A DNA stretch of 64,000 nucleotides from Ensifer sp. LC11 (GCF_001695835.1 NZ_MBSO01000023.1:124001-188000); one strand, 5' to 3'; counted from the stretch's first letter, positions 9,153-18,210 are shown. Program-made: numbers and translations. The notes: generated from the sequence alone by a model not told the origin.

Positions 9153-10220
9153 GTGCAATCCTATATTTCGATCGAGAACCTGGCGAAGTCCTATGGCGTC
9201 GTCAGTGCCGTCAACAACATCAGCCTCGGCATCGAGAAGGGGGAGTTCTTCTCCCTTCTCGGGCCCTCCGGCTGCGGAAAGTCAACGCTGCTGCGGATGA
9301 TCGCCGGCTTCGAGACGCCGACCTCCGGCGCGATCAAGCTGGAAGGGGCCGATGTCACCGACGTTCCGGCGCATCGGCGGCCGACCAACATGATGTTCCA
9401 GTCCTATGCGCTGTTCCCGCATCTGACGGTTGGCAGGAACATCGCCTTCGGATTGCAGCAGGACGGTCTCGCCAAGAGCGAGATCAAGAAGCGCATCGAC
9501 GAGGTGGCGGAGAAACTGCAGCTCGCGGCGATGCTTGATCGCAAGCCGGCGCAGCTTTCCGGCGGCCAGCGCCAGCGCGTGGCGCTCGCCCGCGCCCTGG
9601 TCAAGCGACCGAAGGTTTTGCTTCTCGACGAGCCACTGGGTGCGCTCGACAAGAACCTGCGCACCGAAACCCAGCTCGAACTGGTTCGCCTGCAAAGGGA
9701 GCTCAGCCTCACCTTCATCATCGTCACCCACGACCAGCATGAGGCGATGACTGTTTCCACCCGCATCGCCATCATGAAGCAAGGGCAAGTGCTGCAGGTG
9801 GGCACGCCGTCAGAAGTCTACGAAACGCCGCAGTCTCGCTATGTTGCAAAGTTCCTCGGCGAAACCAACGTCTTTGCCGGCGGGCGTGCTCAGCGGAATG
9901 GAGATGAACTGCAGATCGAAAGTGACGAGGCTGGCGGCCGGCTGCATGCGGCCTTTACCGACCGCGTCGCGCTCGACGCGCCATACTGGGTCTCGGTCCG
10001 GCCAGAACGGGTGGAACTTGCGACTTCGGGCAGCGGCCTCGAAGGCACCGTGGAACAACTCACCTATACCGGCGTCGAGCGGCACTACCGGGTAAGGCTG
10101 AAGTCGGGCGCGACGCTCGACGCGCGCCGCGTCAACCACGGCACCGAGAGCGATCTCGGCGTCGGCGATCGTGTCTTCGCAAGCTGGTCGCCGCAGGCGA
10201 GCCGGCTTCTGGCCGAGTAG
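9153..10220 (+). CDS. Polyamine ABC transporter ATP-binding protein (system A)
   Basis: A 355-residue PotA-type ATPase that powers system A. Walker A is G-P-S-G-C-G-K-S-T-L-L (about residues 37-47), the Q-loop region is M-M-F-Q-S-Y-A-L-F-P-H, the signature is L-S-G-G-Q-R-Q-R-V-A-L-A-R-A-L, Walker B is L-L-L-D-E-P, and the switch is V-T-H-D-Q. The last 110 residues form the TOBE domain that CUT1/POPT-family ATPases carry for regulation. It starts with GTG, with AGGA about nine bases upstream, 29 bases after the binding-protein stop. The first permease begins 9 bases downstream. Confidence 0.93.
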   Translation: MQSYISIENLAKSYGVVSAVNNISLGIEKGEFFSLLGPSGCGKSTLLRMIAGFETPTSGAIKLEGADVTDVPAHRRPTNMMFQSYALFPHLTVGRNIAFGLQQDGLAKSEIKKRIDEVAEKLQLAAMLDRKPAQLSGGQRQRVALARALVKRPKVLLLDEPLGALDKNLRTETQLELVRLQRELSLTFIIVTHDQHEAMTVSTRIAIMKQGQVLQVGTPSEVYETPQSRYVAKFLGETNVFAGGRAQRNGDELQIESDEAGGRLHAAFTDRVALDAPYWVSVRPERVELATSGSGLEGTVEQLTYTGVERHYRVRLKSGATLDARRVNHGTESDLGVGDRVFASWSPQASRLLAE

Positions 10221-10229
10221 GAGGTCGCC

Positions 10230-11132
10230 ATGTCCACGGTAGCGACATCGTTTGAAAAGGCGAACTGGGGCAAGCGGCTCCTCATCGCCATCCCCTACGC
10301 CTGGCTCCTGGTCCTGTTCCTGGCGCCCTTCGCCCTAGTCGCCGGCATCAGCCTTTCGACCGTGCGTCTTGGCATGCCACCCTTCGAGCCGCTGACAGCC
10401 TGGGACGGATCGATCCTCAATCTCCGGCTCAACTTCGAGAACTTCCTCTATGTTCTCACCGACGATACCTATCTGCTGGCCTATCTGACGAGCCTCAAGA
10501 TTGCGGCGATTTCGACCGCCGCCATGCTCCTCATCGCCTATCCGCTCGCCTATGGCATCGCCTCGTGTGCGCCGTCCTCGCGCTCTCTGCTGGTCTTCCT
10601 GGTGATCGTTCCCTTCTGGAGCTCGATGCTGATCCGCGTCTATTCCTGGATGAGCATTCTGCGGAACGACGGTCTCCTGAACGCGCTGCTATTGAAGCTT
10701 GGCCTGATCGCCGAGCCGCTGCGCATCCTCAACACCGAGACGGCGATCTATATCGGCATCATCTACACCTACCTGCCCTTCATGGTCCTGCCGATCTATT
10801 CGAACCTGAGCAGCGCCGATAAGACGCTGATCGAGGCGGCCAGAGACCTCGGCTGCTCGCGGATTTCCGCCTTCTGGCGGGTCACCTTCCCCTTGAGCCT
10901 TCCCGGTGTCTTGGCCGGCTGTGCCCTGGTCTTCATCCCCGTCGTCGGCGAATTCGTGATCCCGGATCTTTTGGGTGGCGCCGACACGCAGATGATCGGC
11001 CGCGCCATCTGGCTCGAATTCTTCAACAACCGTGACTGGCCAATGGCCGCCGCCGTGACCATCGTGCTCATGGCGCTGCTCGTGGTGCCGATCGTCTATT
11101 TCCAATCGCGCCAATCGCGCGAACGAACCTGA
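10230..11132 (+). CDS. Polyamine ABC transporter permease, PotB/PotH type (system A)
   Basis: A 300-residue inner-membrane permease with about six transmembrane helices. The cytoplasmic EAA loop that docks the ATPase is visible as L-I-E-A-A-R-D-L-G-C-S-R near residues 200-212. The N-terminus (I-P-Y-A-W-L-L-V-L-F-L-A-P-F) is typical of PotB/PotH. The start has TAGGAGG immediately upstream. It is followed after 10 bases by the second permease, and the two are expected to form the membrane heterodimer. Confidence 0.92.
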   Translation: MSTVATSFEKANWGKRLLIAIPYAWLLVLFLAPFALVAGISLSTVRLGMPPFEPLTAWDGSILNLRLNFENFLYVLTDDTYLLAYLTSLKIAAISTAAMLLIAYPLAYGIASCAPSSRSLLVFLVIVPFWSSMLIRVYSWMSILRNDGLLNALLLKLGLIAEPLRILNTETAIYIGIIYTYLPFMVLPIYSNLSSADKTLIEAARDLGCSRISAFWRVTFPLSLPGVLAGCALVFIPVVGEFVIPDLLGGADTQMIGRAIWLEFFNNRDWPMAAAVTIVLMALLVVPIVYFQSRQSRERT

Positions 11133-11142
11133 GGAGCTGGCC

Positions 11143-11937
11143 ATGACGAAACCAAGCTGGTTCAATCGGCTGTCGATCCTGTTCGGCTTCGCCTTCCTCT
11201 ACCTGCCGATCGTCGTGCTCGTCATCTACAGCTTCAACGGCTCGAAGCTCGTGACGGTCTGGGGCGGCTTCTCGACCCAATGGTACGCGACGGTCCTCAG
11301 CAACCCGTCGATCATTGAAGGTGCGAAGGTCAGTTTCCTCGTCGCCGCCGTCTCGGCAACGGCGGCAACGATCCTCGGCACGCTCGCCGCTGTCGTCATG
11401 GTGCGGCTCCGGCGCTTCCGCGGCCGGGCGCTGCTCAACGGCATGCTGCTTGCCCCGATGGTGATGCCGGAAGTGGTGATGGCCGTCTCGATGCTTCTGA
11501 TGTTCGTGACGCTCGGGATCGACCGCGGCCCGCTCACCATCACGCTCGCCCACACCACCTTCACTTTGTGCTTTGCGACCGTGGTGCTGCAATCTCGGCT
11601 GGTTGAACTCGACCCGTCTCTGGAAGAGGCGGCGCGCGACCTCGGCTGCCCGCCGCCCAAGGCCTTCGTCAGCGTTGCCTTACCGAACATGGTCCCGGCC
11701 ATCGTTTCCGCCTGGCTCCTGTCCTTCACCCTGTCGCTCGATGATCTCGTCATCTCGAGCTTCACGACGGGTCCGGGTGCATCGACCCTGCCGATGAAGA
11801 TTTACTCGCAGATCAAGTTCGGCGTGACGCCTGAGATCAATGCGATCTCGACGATCATCCTCGGCATCGTGGTGCTGGGGCTGGTGGCCGCGCAACTGGT
11901 GTCGCGACGCTCGGAACAGAAGGCGAGCGTCGCCTAG
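11143..11937 (+). CDS. Polyamine ABC transporter permease, PotC/PotI type (system A)
   Basis: A 264-residue permease, the second half of the system A channel. It has the PotC-type N-terminus F-A-F-L-Y-L-P-I-V-V-L-V-I-Y-S-F-N and an EAA loop L-E-E-A-A-R-D-L-G-C-P-P near residues 160-171. The C-terminal part contains L-S-F-T-L-S-L-D-D-L-V-I-S-S-F, conserved in this subunit. GAGGAG precedes the ATG. It ends only two bases before the end of the convergent LuxR-type gene, leaving no room for a separate terminator. Confidence 0.92.
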   Translation: MTKPSWFNRLSILFGFAFLYLPIVVLVIYSFNGSKLVTVWGGFSTQWYATVLSNPSIIEGAKVSFLVAAVSATAATILGTLAAVVMVRLRRFRGRALLNGMLLAPMVMPEVVMAVSMLLMFVTLGIDRGPLTITLAHTTFTLCFATVVLQSRLVELDPSLEEAARDLGCPPPKAFVSVALPNMVPAIVSAWLLSFTLSLDDLVISSFTTGPGASTLPMKIYSQIKFGVTPEINAISTIILGIVVLGLVAAQLVSRRSEQKASVA

Positions 11938-11939
11938 TG

Positions 11940-12824
11940 CTAATGCGCGACGAGCGCACCGCCAGGAGCCAAATACGTGGCGAGCGGATCTTCGAAGGCG
12001 TTGCGTGCCGACGAAACGGAATCGATGAACAGCGAAAACAGCGCCGTCTGCGAGGTGATGTCGAGCTTGGCATAGAGGTTGCGCCGGTGCAGCTTGACGG
12101 TCGCCGGCGAGATGCCAAGCTTTTCCGCAGCACCCTTGACCGAGTAGCCGCGCAGGATCATCTGCCCAACCTGGCATTCGCGATCGGTGAGCAGGCTGCG
12201 GCCGAAGTTGCGGATCGCCTGCGCCAGGGCGCTTTGAAGCGGCGAGCCCTCATCTCCAAGGCTTTCGGGCCGGAGATCGCGATAATGCCGGAGCACAGCC
12301 ATGCTCAGCAGCGGCGCCGCAGTCTGCAGGAAATCCTGATCCTCGGCGCTGAAGGCGGCGTGCGAATGGCGGCGCGCCAACGAGATCGCAACCTTGGTGT
12401 CGGCGTCGAGGCTGATGAAGACGTTGAATTCGTCATGCAGGCCCGAATGCCGGTAGTAATCCCGATAGTATTGCGACCGATCGTATGAGGGGTCGATCTG
12501 CTTCAGCCGGTAGAGACCGTCATCACCATTGTCGAGCGCCAGCCGATAGAACGGATCCATCTGGTATGGGCCCTGCAGGTAGGCGCGGATATCCGACAAC
12601 CCCTTGTCCGTACGCCAGTCGTTGAACAGGATCTTCGGCGCAGCACCACGACGATAAAGCAGCATCAACCCCGCATCGATGGCGATGTGCCGTTTGAGCG
12701 TCTCAGCCATTCGATCCTGAAAGTCCGAGCAGCCAACGCTCGTCATCAGCGACAGGGCCAGATCGCCCATCCCCGATGGCTGCTGCGCAGTCGCGCCCAG
12801 CTTGGTGATCATGTTGTCGGTCAT
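11940..12824 (-). CDS. LuxR-family transcriptional regulator (solo, GerE-type HTH)
   Basis: A 294-residue regulator with a C-terminal LuxR/GerE helix-turn-helix (about residues 207-260: L-T-D-R-E-C-Q-V-G-Q-M-I-L-R-G-Y-S, then L-G-I-S-P-A-T-V-K-L-H-R-R-N-L-Y-A-K-L). The N-terminal 190 residues are not a phosphoacceptor domain, and no autoinducer synthase is nearby, so it is a solo. The ATG at 12824 is chosen because GGAGGAG lies seven bases upstream. It shares layout and HTH wording with the regulator at 20030-20803, and both sit beside polyamine transport genes. Control of those genes by a polyamine-related ligand is inferred. Confidence 0.87.
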   Translation of the reverse strand: MTDNMITKLGATAQQPSGMGDLALSLMTSVGCSDFQDRMAETLKRHIAIDAGLMLLYRRGAAPKILFNDWRTDKGLSDIRAYLQGPYQMDPFYRLALDNGDDGLYRLKQIDPSYDRSQYYRDYYRHSGLHDEFNVFISLDADTKVAISLARRHSHAAFSAEDQDFLQTAAPLLSMAVLRHYRDLRPESLGDEGSPLQSALAQAIRNFGRSLLTDRECQVGQMILRGYSVKGAAEKLGISPATVKLHRRNLYAKLDITSQTALFSLFIDSVSSARNAFEDPLATYLAPGGALVAH

Positions 12825-13195
12825 GATGGTCTCCTCCGCGGGTACATTAGGCGAAGGTTTATTTCGTCGCAAGTAACGGATTTTCACTGCGGGATTTCCA
12901 AAACTATCATTTACCAAGGCAAAACAACGGCAAAGCTTGCGAAACCTCAGCAGGACAAGGGCTCGTCAGCCTTGTCGATGCTGCATTCGAAGCCTTGAAC
13001 CTAGCCCTTTGGCGTATTCCGGACGTTGCAACCCCCACCTAGAAACAAGACAAGCCGGGCGCTGAAGCGGCGGCAAGTGGAGTGGGAGCGACGGTTCAAG
13101 CGTTCCGGACGACGCCCCCTTCCGCACGAAACCCGACAACGAAACTGGAGCGGCCGGTCGTGCCAACCGCTCACCATCTTAGAACTGGAGTGAAC
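12825..13195. other. Divergent intergenic region between LuxR-type gene and cupin gene
   Basis: No credible coding sequence was found in these 371 bases. It must hold the promoters of the minus-strand regulator and of the plus-strand cupin/oxidoreductase pair. One inverted repeat is visible: GACAAGG at 12954-12960 and CCTTGTC at 12970-12976, separated by nine bases. This is a possible operator but unproven. Confidence 0.5.
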
Positions 13196-13573
13196 ATGTC
13201 GAAGGTTATCAAACTCGGCCGCAACGGTGTTGGCCTGCGCGAGCTGGAGAAATGCAGTGCCGTCCCGCCGGAGGCAATCCTCTCCGGCTTTGCCGACGAA
13301 CTTGGCGACGTGCATTTCGAAAGCCCGGACAAAGCTGTTGTCATCGGCACCTGGCAGTCGACGCCCTACGCCGAAATGCTCTCCTATCCCGACGGCAACG
13401 AATACAGCGTCATCCTCTCCGGCAAGGTCGCGATCACCAACCCTGATGGCTCGATCGAGACCTTCTCGGCCGGCGAGAGCTACATCCTGCCGGCCGGCGT
13501 CGAGGTTCGTTTCGAAGTGATCGAGACGATGCGCAAGGTCTACGTCCTCTACACCGCACCCGCCGCGAACTGA
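13196..13573 (+). CDS. Small cupin-domain protein
   Basis: A 125-residue single-domain cupin of the EutQ/DUF861-like type. The beta-barrel core is visible from about residue 45 (G-T-W-Q-S-T-P-Y-A-E-M-L-S-Y-P-D-G-N-E-Y-S) through G-K-V-A-I-T-N-P-D-G and F-S-A-G-E-S-Y-I-L-P-A-G. The usual metal-binding histidines of motif 1 are not evident, so a binding or sensing role is as likely as catalysis. Small cupins of this kind recur beside FAD amine oxidoreductases in polyamine gene clusters. The ATG at 13196 has GGAG five bases upstream. The oxidoreductase follows 14 bases downstream. Confidence 0.8.
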   Translation: MSKVIKLGRNGVGLRELEKCSAVPPEAILSGFADELGDVHFESPDKAVVIGTWQSTPYAEMLSYPDGNEYSVILSGKVAITNPDGSIETFSAGESYILPAGVEVRFEVIETMRKVYVLYTAPAAN

Positions 13574-13587
13574 TGTGAGGCGTCCCC

Positions 13588-14982
13588 ATGACCAAGGTAA
13601 GAAGCAAAGCGCTTGCAGACGTGACGATGACGCCCTTCTGGCTCGACCGGGCGGATGCGCCTGAGCCGAAAGAGCGGCTGACGCGTCACCTCAGGGCCGA
13701 CCTGCTCGTCGTCGGCGGCGGCTTTACCGGGTTGTGGGGTGCCATCCAGGCGAAACAACGCCAGCCCGAGATCGATGTCGTCTTGATCGAGAAGGGCTCG
13801 GTCGCCAACGGGGCCTCGGGCCGGCCGGGCGGCGTCGTCTCGACCTCGGTGATGCACGGACTGTCGAACGCAGTGCGCATCTTTCCGAAGGACATCGCCG
13901 CTCTCGAAAGGCTCGGCCAGGAGAACATGCACGGCTTCCTGCAGACGGTCGAGGAGCATGCGATCGACTGTCATGCGGAATGGGGCGGCGAGTTGACGGT
14001 CGCGGTCGACGACGCCCATATCGAGGCGCTGCACGAGGAGCACGAACTGCACCTCAAATATGGTCATCAGGCGGTCTTCCTCGACCAGAGCGCCGTGCGC
14101 GCCGAGATCAATTCGCCGCGCTACAAGGCCGGCGTCTGGTCGAAGCATATCTGCGGCACCGTTCACCCGGCCCTGCTCGCCTTCGGGCTGAAGCGCGTGG
14201 CACTTACCCTCGGCGTCCAGATTTTCGAGAACACCGAACTGACAGGTCTCGAAGACCTCGGCAACAGCATGAAGGCCAACACGCCGTCCGGCAGCGTGAC
14301 TGCCCCCAAGGTGCTGCTTGCCACCAACGCCTTTGCCTCCGGCCACAAGAAGATCAAGCACCGGGTCGTCGCCGTGCGTGACCGGGTGCTGGCCACCGAA
14401 CCGTTGTCGGCGGAGCGTTTGGCGGCGATCGGCTGGACCCATCGGCAGGGCGTCTACGACACCCGCACGCAGATGAACTACATGCGGCTCACCAAGGACA
14501 ACCGCATCATCTTCGGCGGTCGGCTTGCCTACGCCTTTGCGGGCGACCCGTTTCCCTCGGTCGACAAGGAGCTTGATACCTACGAACCGCTGGCGGCCGC
14601 CTTCTTCGATACGTTCCCGCAGCTCGAGGGGCTGCGTTTCAGTCACGCCTGGAGCGGTCCGATCGACCTCAGCACCCGCATGGCTGTGCATTTCCAGCGC
14701 TACTACGCCGACAAGGTCGTCTATGCCGGCGGTTACTCCGGCTTTGGCGTCTCGGCCTCCCGCTTCGGCGCACGCATCGCGCTCGATATCCTCGACGGTT
14801 CGAAAACACCGGAAAGCCGGCTGGATTTCGCCACCAGCCTGCCGAACGCCATCCCACCGGAACCGTTCCGCTGGCTCGGCGCGCAGATCACCATGTACGC
14901 GCTCGACACCGCCGACAAATCCGGCGGCTGGCGTAAGCCTTGGCTGAAAATGGTCTCGGCGATGGGCTTTCCGCTCAGCTGA
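13588..14982 (+). CDS. FAD-dependent amine oxidoreductase (PuuB/DadA-like)
   Basis: A 464-residue flavoprotein of the DAO fold. The dinucleotide-binding motif D-L-L-V-V-G-G-G-F-T-G-L-W-G-A lies at about residues 38-52, followed by a V-L-I-E-K-G strand end and G-A-S-G-R-P-G-G, a segment shared with gamma-glutamylputrescine oxidoreductases. The C-terminal V-V-Y-A-G-G-Y-S-G-F-G-V motif contacts the flavin. It probably oxidises a primary amine or its gamma-glutamyl derivative to an aldehyde, hydrogen peroxide and ammonia. No PuuA glutamine synthetase-like gene is in the window, so direct oxidation of putrescine or another amine remains possible. The aldehyde dehydrogenase at 16468 could take the product. 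Confidence 0.85.
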   Translation: MTKVRSKALADVTMTPFWLDRADAPEPKERLTRHLRADLLVVGGGFTGLWGAIQAKQRQPEIDVVLIEKGSVANGASGRPGGVVSTSVMHGLSNAVRIFPKDIAALERLGQENMHGFLQTVEEHAIDCHAEWGGELTVAVDDAHIEALHEEHELHLKYGHQAVFLDQSAVRAEINSPRYKAGVWSKHICGTVHPALLAFGLKRVALTLGVQIFENTELTGLEDLGNSMKANTPSGSVTAPKVLLATNAFASGHKKIKHRVVAVRDRVLATEPLSAERLAAIGWTHRQGVYDTRTQMNYMRLTKDNRIIFGGRLAYAFAGDPFPSVDKELDTYEPLAAAFFDTFPQLEGLRFSHAWSGPIDLSTRMAVHFQRYYADKVVYAGGYSGFGVSASRFGARIALDILDGSKTPESRLDFATSLPNAIPPEPFRWLGAQITMYALDTADKSGGWRKPWLKMVSAMGFPLS

Positions 14983-15059
14983 CGCGCCGGCCAGGCGGTC
15001 GAGCGACCCGCATGGTCGGCGGACACAGGAACAGAGCGCTCGCCGGCTTTGCGCCGAAT

Positions 15060-16325
15060 TCAGGCAGGAGTCGCAAATTCGCCGGCAAGCGGGATCATTG
15101 CGCGGGCCCGCGCCAATGCCACATCCAGCAGCACGCTTGCGCCAGCAGCAACGTCGGCGGGAGCGGCATATTCGCGGGGGTTGTGGCTGACCCCATCGCG
15201 GCAGGGAACGAAGATCATCGTTGTCGGCACCCGTCTCGCCAGATTGAAGGCATCATGCCCTGCGCCGGAGACAATGTCGCGGTGCGTCAGCCCGCGCTCC
15301 CTGGCGCTTGTTCTGACCGCCTCGATCAACACGCGATCAAAAGCGATCACCGGCGAATGCCAGGTCAGGCGTCCCTGTAGATCGATCTCCGCGTGGCCCT
15401 GGCGGAGCGCGTCGAGCCCGTCCATGAACCGCTGGTGCATCTTGTCGAGAACCGCCTTGTCGGGATGCCTGAGATCGACCGTCATGTCGGCGCGCCCCGG
15501 AACCACGTTGATTGCGCCCGGCGACAGCTCGATCTTGCCGATGGTGCAGCGCGCAGCCTCATCTGTCCGGCCGATAGCCTGAACCAAACCGATCACATGC
15601 ATGAGCATCGGCACCGGGTCCTTGCGTAGCGCCATCGGCACCGGCCCCGCATGGGTCTCCTCGCCGACAACCGATATCTCGTACCAGCGGATGCCCTGCC
15701 CGCCGGTGACGACGCCGATGGTCTTTGCTTCCGCCTCAAGGATCGGCCCCTGCTCGATGTGCAGTTCGATGTAACAATCGGCGTCAGGGAGACCGGGCAT
15801 CGGTTCGCCATCGTATCCATGCCGGTTGATTTCGTCGGCGAGCGTTATCCCTCCGCCATCGCGGGCGGCCAAGGTCGTTTCCAGATCGAGGAGGCCGCAG
15901 GCGACGCCCGAGCCCATCATGGCCGGTTGAAAGCGGCATCCCTCCTCATTCGTCCAGACGCAAAGGTCGATTGGTCGGTCCGTTTCCACCGTCCTGTCGT
16001 CCAAGGTTTCCAGAACCTCGAGCCCTGCGAGCACACCGAGCACGCCATCAAAGCGGCCACCGGTCGGCTGGGTATCGAGATGGCTGCCGATGAGCACCGG
16101 GGTGGCGGCGGGATCGCTGCCCGGACGGCGAACGAAAAGGTTGCCGACCCGATCCTTGCGGACCCGGTATCCACGCGCTTCGCACCAGCCAAGGAACAGT
16201 TTGCGGCCCGCCTCGTCCATATCGGAAAGCGCCTGCCGGCAGGAGCCGCCCCCCGACGTGGCGCCGATTTCGGCCATGGCCATCAGCCGCGCCCACAACC
16301 GCTCTCCATCAACACCGTGCCGCAT
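15060..16325 (-). CDS. M20-family Zn-dependent amidohydrolase (allantoate/N-carbamoyl-L-amino acid hydrolase type)
   Basis: A 421-residue binuclear zinc hydrolase. The metal-binding segments are G-S-H-L-D-T-Q-P-x-G-G-R-F-D-G-x-L-G (about residues 80-97), W-T-N-E-E-G-C-R-F and E-L-H-I-E-Q-G-P-x-L-E, in the order found in allantoate amidohydrolase, ureidoglycolase and N-carbamoyl-L-amino acid hydrolase. The enzyme cleaves a ureido or carbamoyl group from an amino acid. The exact substrate cannot be told from sequence. It is divergent from the aldehyde dehydrogenase at 16468. AAGGAGGA precedes the ATG. Confidence 0.88.
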   Translation of the reverse strand: MRHGVDGERLWARLMAMAEIGATSGGGSCRQALSDMDEAGRKLFLGWCEARGYRVRKDRVGNLFVRRPGSDPAATPVLIGSHLDTQPTGGRFDGVLGVLAGLEVLETLDDRTVETDRPIDLCVWTNEEGCRFQPAMMGSGVACGLLDLETTLAARDGGGITLADEINRHGYDGEPMPGLPDADCYIELHIEQGPILEAEAKTIGVVTGGQGIRWYEISVVGEETHAGPVPMALRKDPVPMLMHVIGLVQAIGRTDEAARCTIGKIELSPGAINVVPGRADMTVDLRHPDKAVLDKMHQRFMDGLDALRQGHAEIDLQGRLTWHSPVIAFDRVLIEAVRTSARERGLTHRDIVSGAGHDAFNLARRVPTTMIFVPCRDGVSHNPREYAAPADVAAGASVLLDVALARARAMIPLAGEFATPA

Positions 16326-16385
16326 CCCATCCTCCTTGCGCAGTCGTTCATCCAGATCAGCTTCCTAGGCCCGTCGAAAGGGCAC

Positions 16386-16407
16386 CAGTCACCCATGTGG
16401 GGGACTG
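16386..16407. promoter_or_regulatory. Imperfect 22-bp dyad in a divergent promoter
   Basis: The pattern CAGT-CA-CCCA-TG-TGGG-GG-ACTG pairs 10 of 11 positions and lies between the start of the M20 hydrolase (16325) and the aldehyde dehydrogenase (16468). Its position suits an operator controlling both genes. The binding protein is unknown. Confidence 0.4.
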
Positions 16408-16467
16408 TGATGACGACCGCTCCCCTCGCTACAACAAGACAGGAGTGCACAACCGTGGAGGCAGGTC

Positions 16468-17970
16468 ATGGACACGATACCGGACAGAAGATGGCACCGC
16501 ATCGCGGAAGCGCTCCGGCCCGAGACGCGATTGCTGATCGACGGGCAGTTTCGGGCAGCGACGGCTGGCGAGACGCTCGCCTCGATCAATCCGGCGACGG
16601 GCGCACTCATCGCCCAGGTCGCTTGCGCCAGCGCCAACGATATCGAGATGGCCTGCGATGTCGCCGCAAAGCGGTTCCGGCAGGGCGTGTGGTCTCGTTT
16701 GGCGCTAAGGAAACGCGTTGATGTTCTCGTCCGCTTTGCCGAGCTGATCGCCGAAAACCGCGATATCCTGGCGGTGCTCGATACGATGGAAATGGGCAAG
16801 CCGATCGCGGAAATGTGCGCCATTGATGTGCCCGGTGCCGTGTTGACCATGCGCTTCATGGCCGAAAGCATCGACAAGATCGCAGGCAGCGCGCCCGTCA
16901 CCAATCCGGACGCGCTGCACTATATCCTGCGCCAGCCACTCGGTGTCGTTGGCTGCATCACGCCGTGGAACTACCCGCTGATGATGGCGGTCTGGAAGAT
17001 CGCGCCGGCACTTGCCGCCGGAAACAGCGTCGTCCTCAAACCGGCCGAGGATACGTCGCTGAGCGCATTGCTGCTTGGCCGCCTGTTTCTCGAAGCCGGC
17101 GGGCCGGACGGGGTCCTCAACGTCGTACCGGGACGCGGTGCCGTCGCCGGCCAGGCGCTGGCGCGTTCGATGCAGGTCGAAAAGATCGCCTTTACGGGTT
17201 CGACGGCGATCGGCCGGCAGATGTATCGCTATGCCGCGGATTCGAACCTCAAGGCGGTCTCGGCCGAGCTCGGCGGCAAGTCGCCACAGATCGTCCTTGC
17301 GGATGTCGAGGATCTTTCGGCCGTGGCGGAAAAGGTCGCCGACGGGCTGTTTGGCAATCAGGGCGAGGTGTGCTCGGCAGGTTCGCGCATTCTGGTCGCC
17401 CGAAGCATTCACGACGAGTTTTGCGATCTCATCGCCGGCCACGCGGCGCGGAAGTACCGGCCGGGCGATCCCCTCGATCCCGCGACGACGATGGGTCCCC
17501 TCGTCAACAAGGTGCATCAAGGCCGCGTGCTCGACTATGTCGACGGCGCCCGCAAGGAAGGCGCGGCGCAAGTTCTTGGCGGCAGTGCTGCTGATCGGAC
17601 CGCCGACGCGGCGTGTTTCGTTGAACCGACGCTCTTTGCCGGCGTCGACAACCGCATGAAGATCGCCCAGGAGGAAATCTTCGGGCCGGTCGGGGCGATC
17701 ATTCCGCACGATGGTGCCGAGGATGCGGTCAAGATCGCCAACGATAGCCCCTACGGTCTTGCCGCTGGGATCTGGACCTCCAGTCTCGGCAAAGCCCACC
17801 GCATCGCCCGCGATCTCGAATGTGGCATGGTCTGGATCAACGGCTACATGAACGGCGACATGAGCCAGCCCTGGGGCGGCTGGAAGCTCTCCGGCCACGG
17901 CCGCGACAAATGTCTGCAGGCATTGATCGATAACACCCAATCCAAGTCGGTCTGGGTTACGCTCGATTGA
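16468..17970 (+). CDS. NAD(P)-dependent aldehyde dehydrogenase (PuuC-like)
   Basis: A 500-residue class 1/2-type aldehyde dehydrogenase. Visible catalytic features are P-W-N-Y-P at 166-170, Lys191 in V-L-K-P-A-E, the glycine motif F-T-G-S-T at 242-246, Glu267 in E-L-G-G-K-S-P and the nucleophile Cys302 in G-E-V-C-S-A-G-S-R. Length and wording match enzymes that oxidise 4-aminobutyraldehyde, gamma-glutamyl-aminobutyraldehyde or betaine aldehyde. In this neighbourhood it would convert the aldehydes made by the oxidoreductase at 13588 or the aminotransferase at 22829 to 4-aminobutyrate or its conjugate. GGAGG lies eight bases before the ATG. Confidence 0.9.
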   Translation: MDTIPDRRWHRIAEALRPETRLLIDGQFRAATAGETLASINPATGALIAQVACASANDIEMACDVAAKRFRQGVWSRLALRKRVDVLVRFAELIAENRDILAVLDTMEMGKPIAEMCAIDVPGAVLTMRFMAESIDKIAGSAPVTNPDALHYILRQPLGVVGCITPWNYPLMMAVWKIAPALAAGNSVVLKPAEDTSLSALLLGRLFLEAGGPDGVLNVVPGRGAVAGQALARSMQVEKIAFTGSTAIGRQMYRYAADSNLKAVSAELGGKSPQIVLADVEDLSAVAEKVADGLFGNQGEVCSAGSRILVARSIHDEFCDLIAGHAARKYRPGDPLDPATTMGPLVNKVHQGRVLDYVDGARKEGAAQVLGGSAADRTADAACFVEPTLFAGVDNRMKIAQEEIFGPVGAIIPHDGAEDAVKIANDSPYGLAAGIWTSSLGKAHRIARDLECGMVWINGYMNGDMSQPWGGWKLSGHGRDKCLQALIDNTQSKSVWVTLD

Positions 17971-18035
17971 CAGCCGGCGACAACTGACGGCACCCGACAT
18001 GGGGCTGTCAGCAACAAGCCCGCAAGGCATCGTTC

Positions 18036-18139
18036 CTACAGCGCCGCGCGTCTTGTCAGACGCGCAAAGGCCGCTGTAGCACTCTGAATTTCTGCATGTT
18101 TTTGTCCTTCAATCCGCTGCAATCAAAGGAAACATGCAG
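18036..18139. repeat. Two-hairpin rhizobial intergenic repeat (RIME-like), intact copy
   Basis: The element folds as two stems. The first, 18036-18079, has outer arms CTACAGCG/CGCTGTAG and inner arms GCGCGTCT/AGACGCGC around a 4-base loop. The second, 18092-18139, has arms CTGCATGTTT/AAACATGCAG with an inner TCCTT/AAGGA. This two-stem unit is familiar from many Rhizobiaceae intergenic regions. A decayed inverted copy lies at 40645-40747. It sits between the aldehyde dehydrogenase stop and the amidohydrolase start. Confidence 0.85.
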
Positions 18140-18210
18140 TGGGAGAGTTCACCTGCATTGATGTTGCGGGCGTGGCAGTTAGAACATCCGACAGGAAAGG
18201 TACCACCCCT

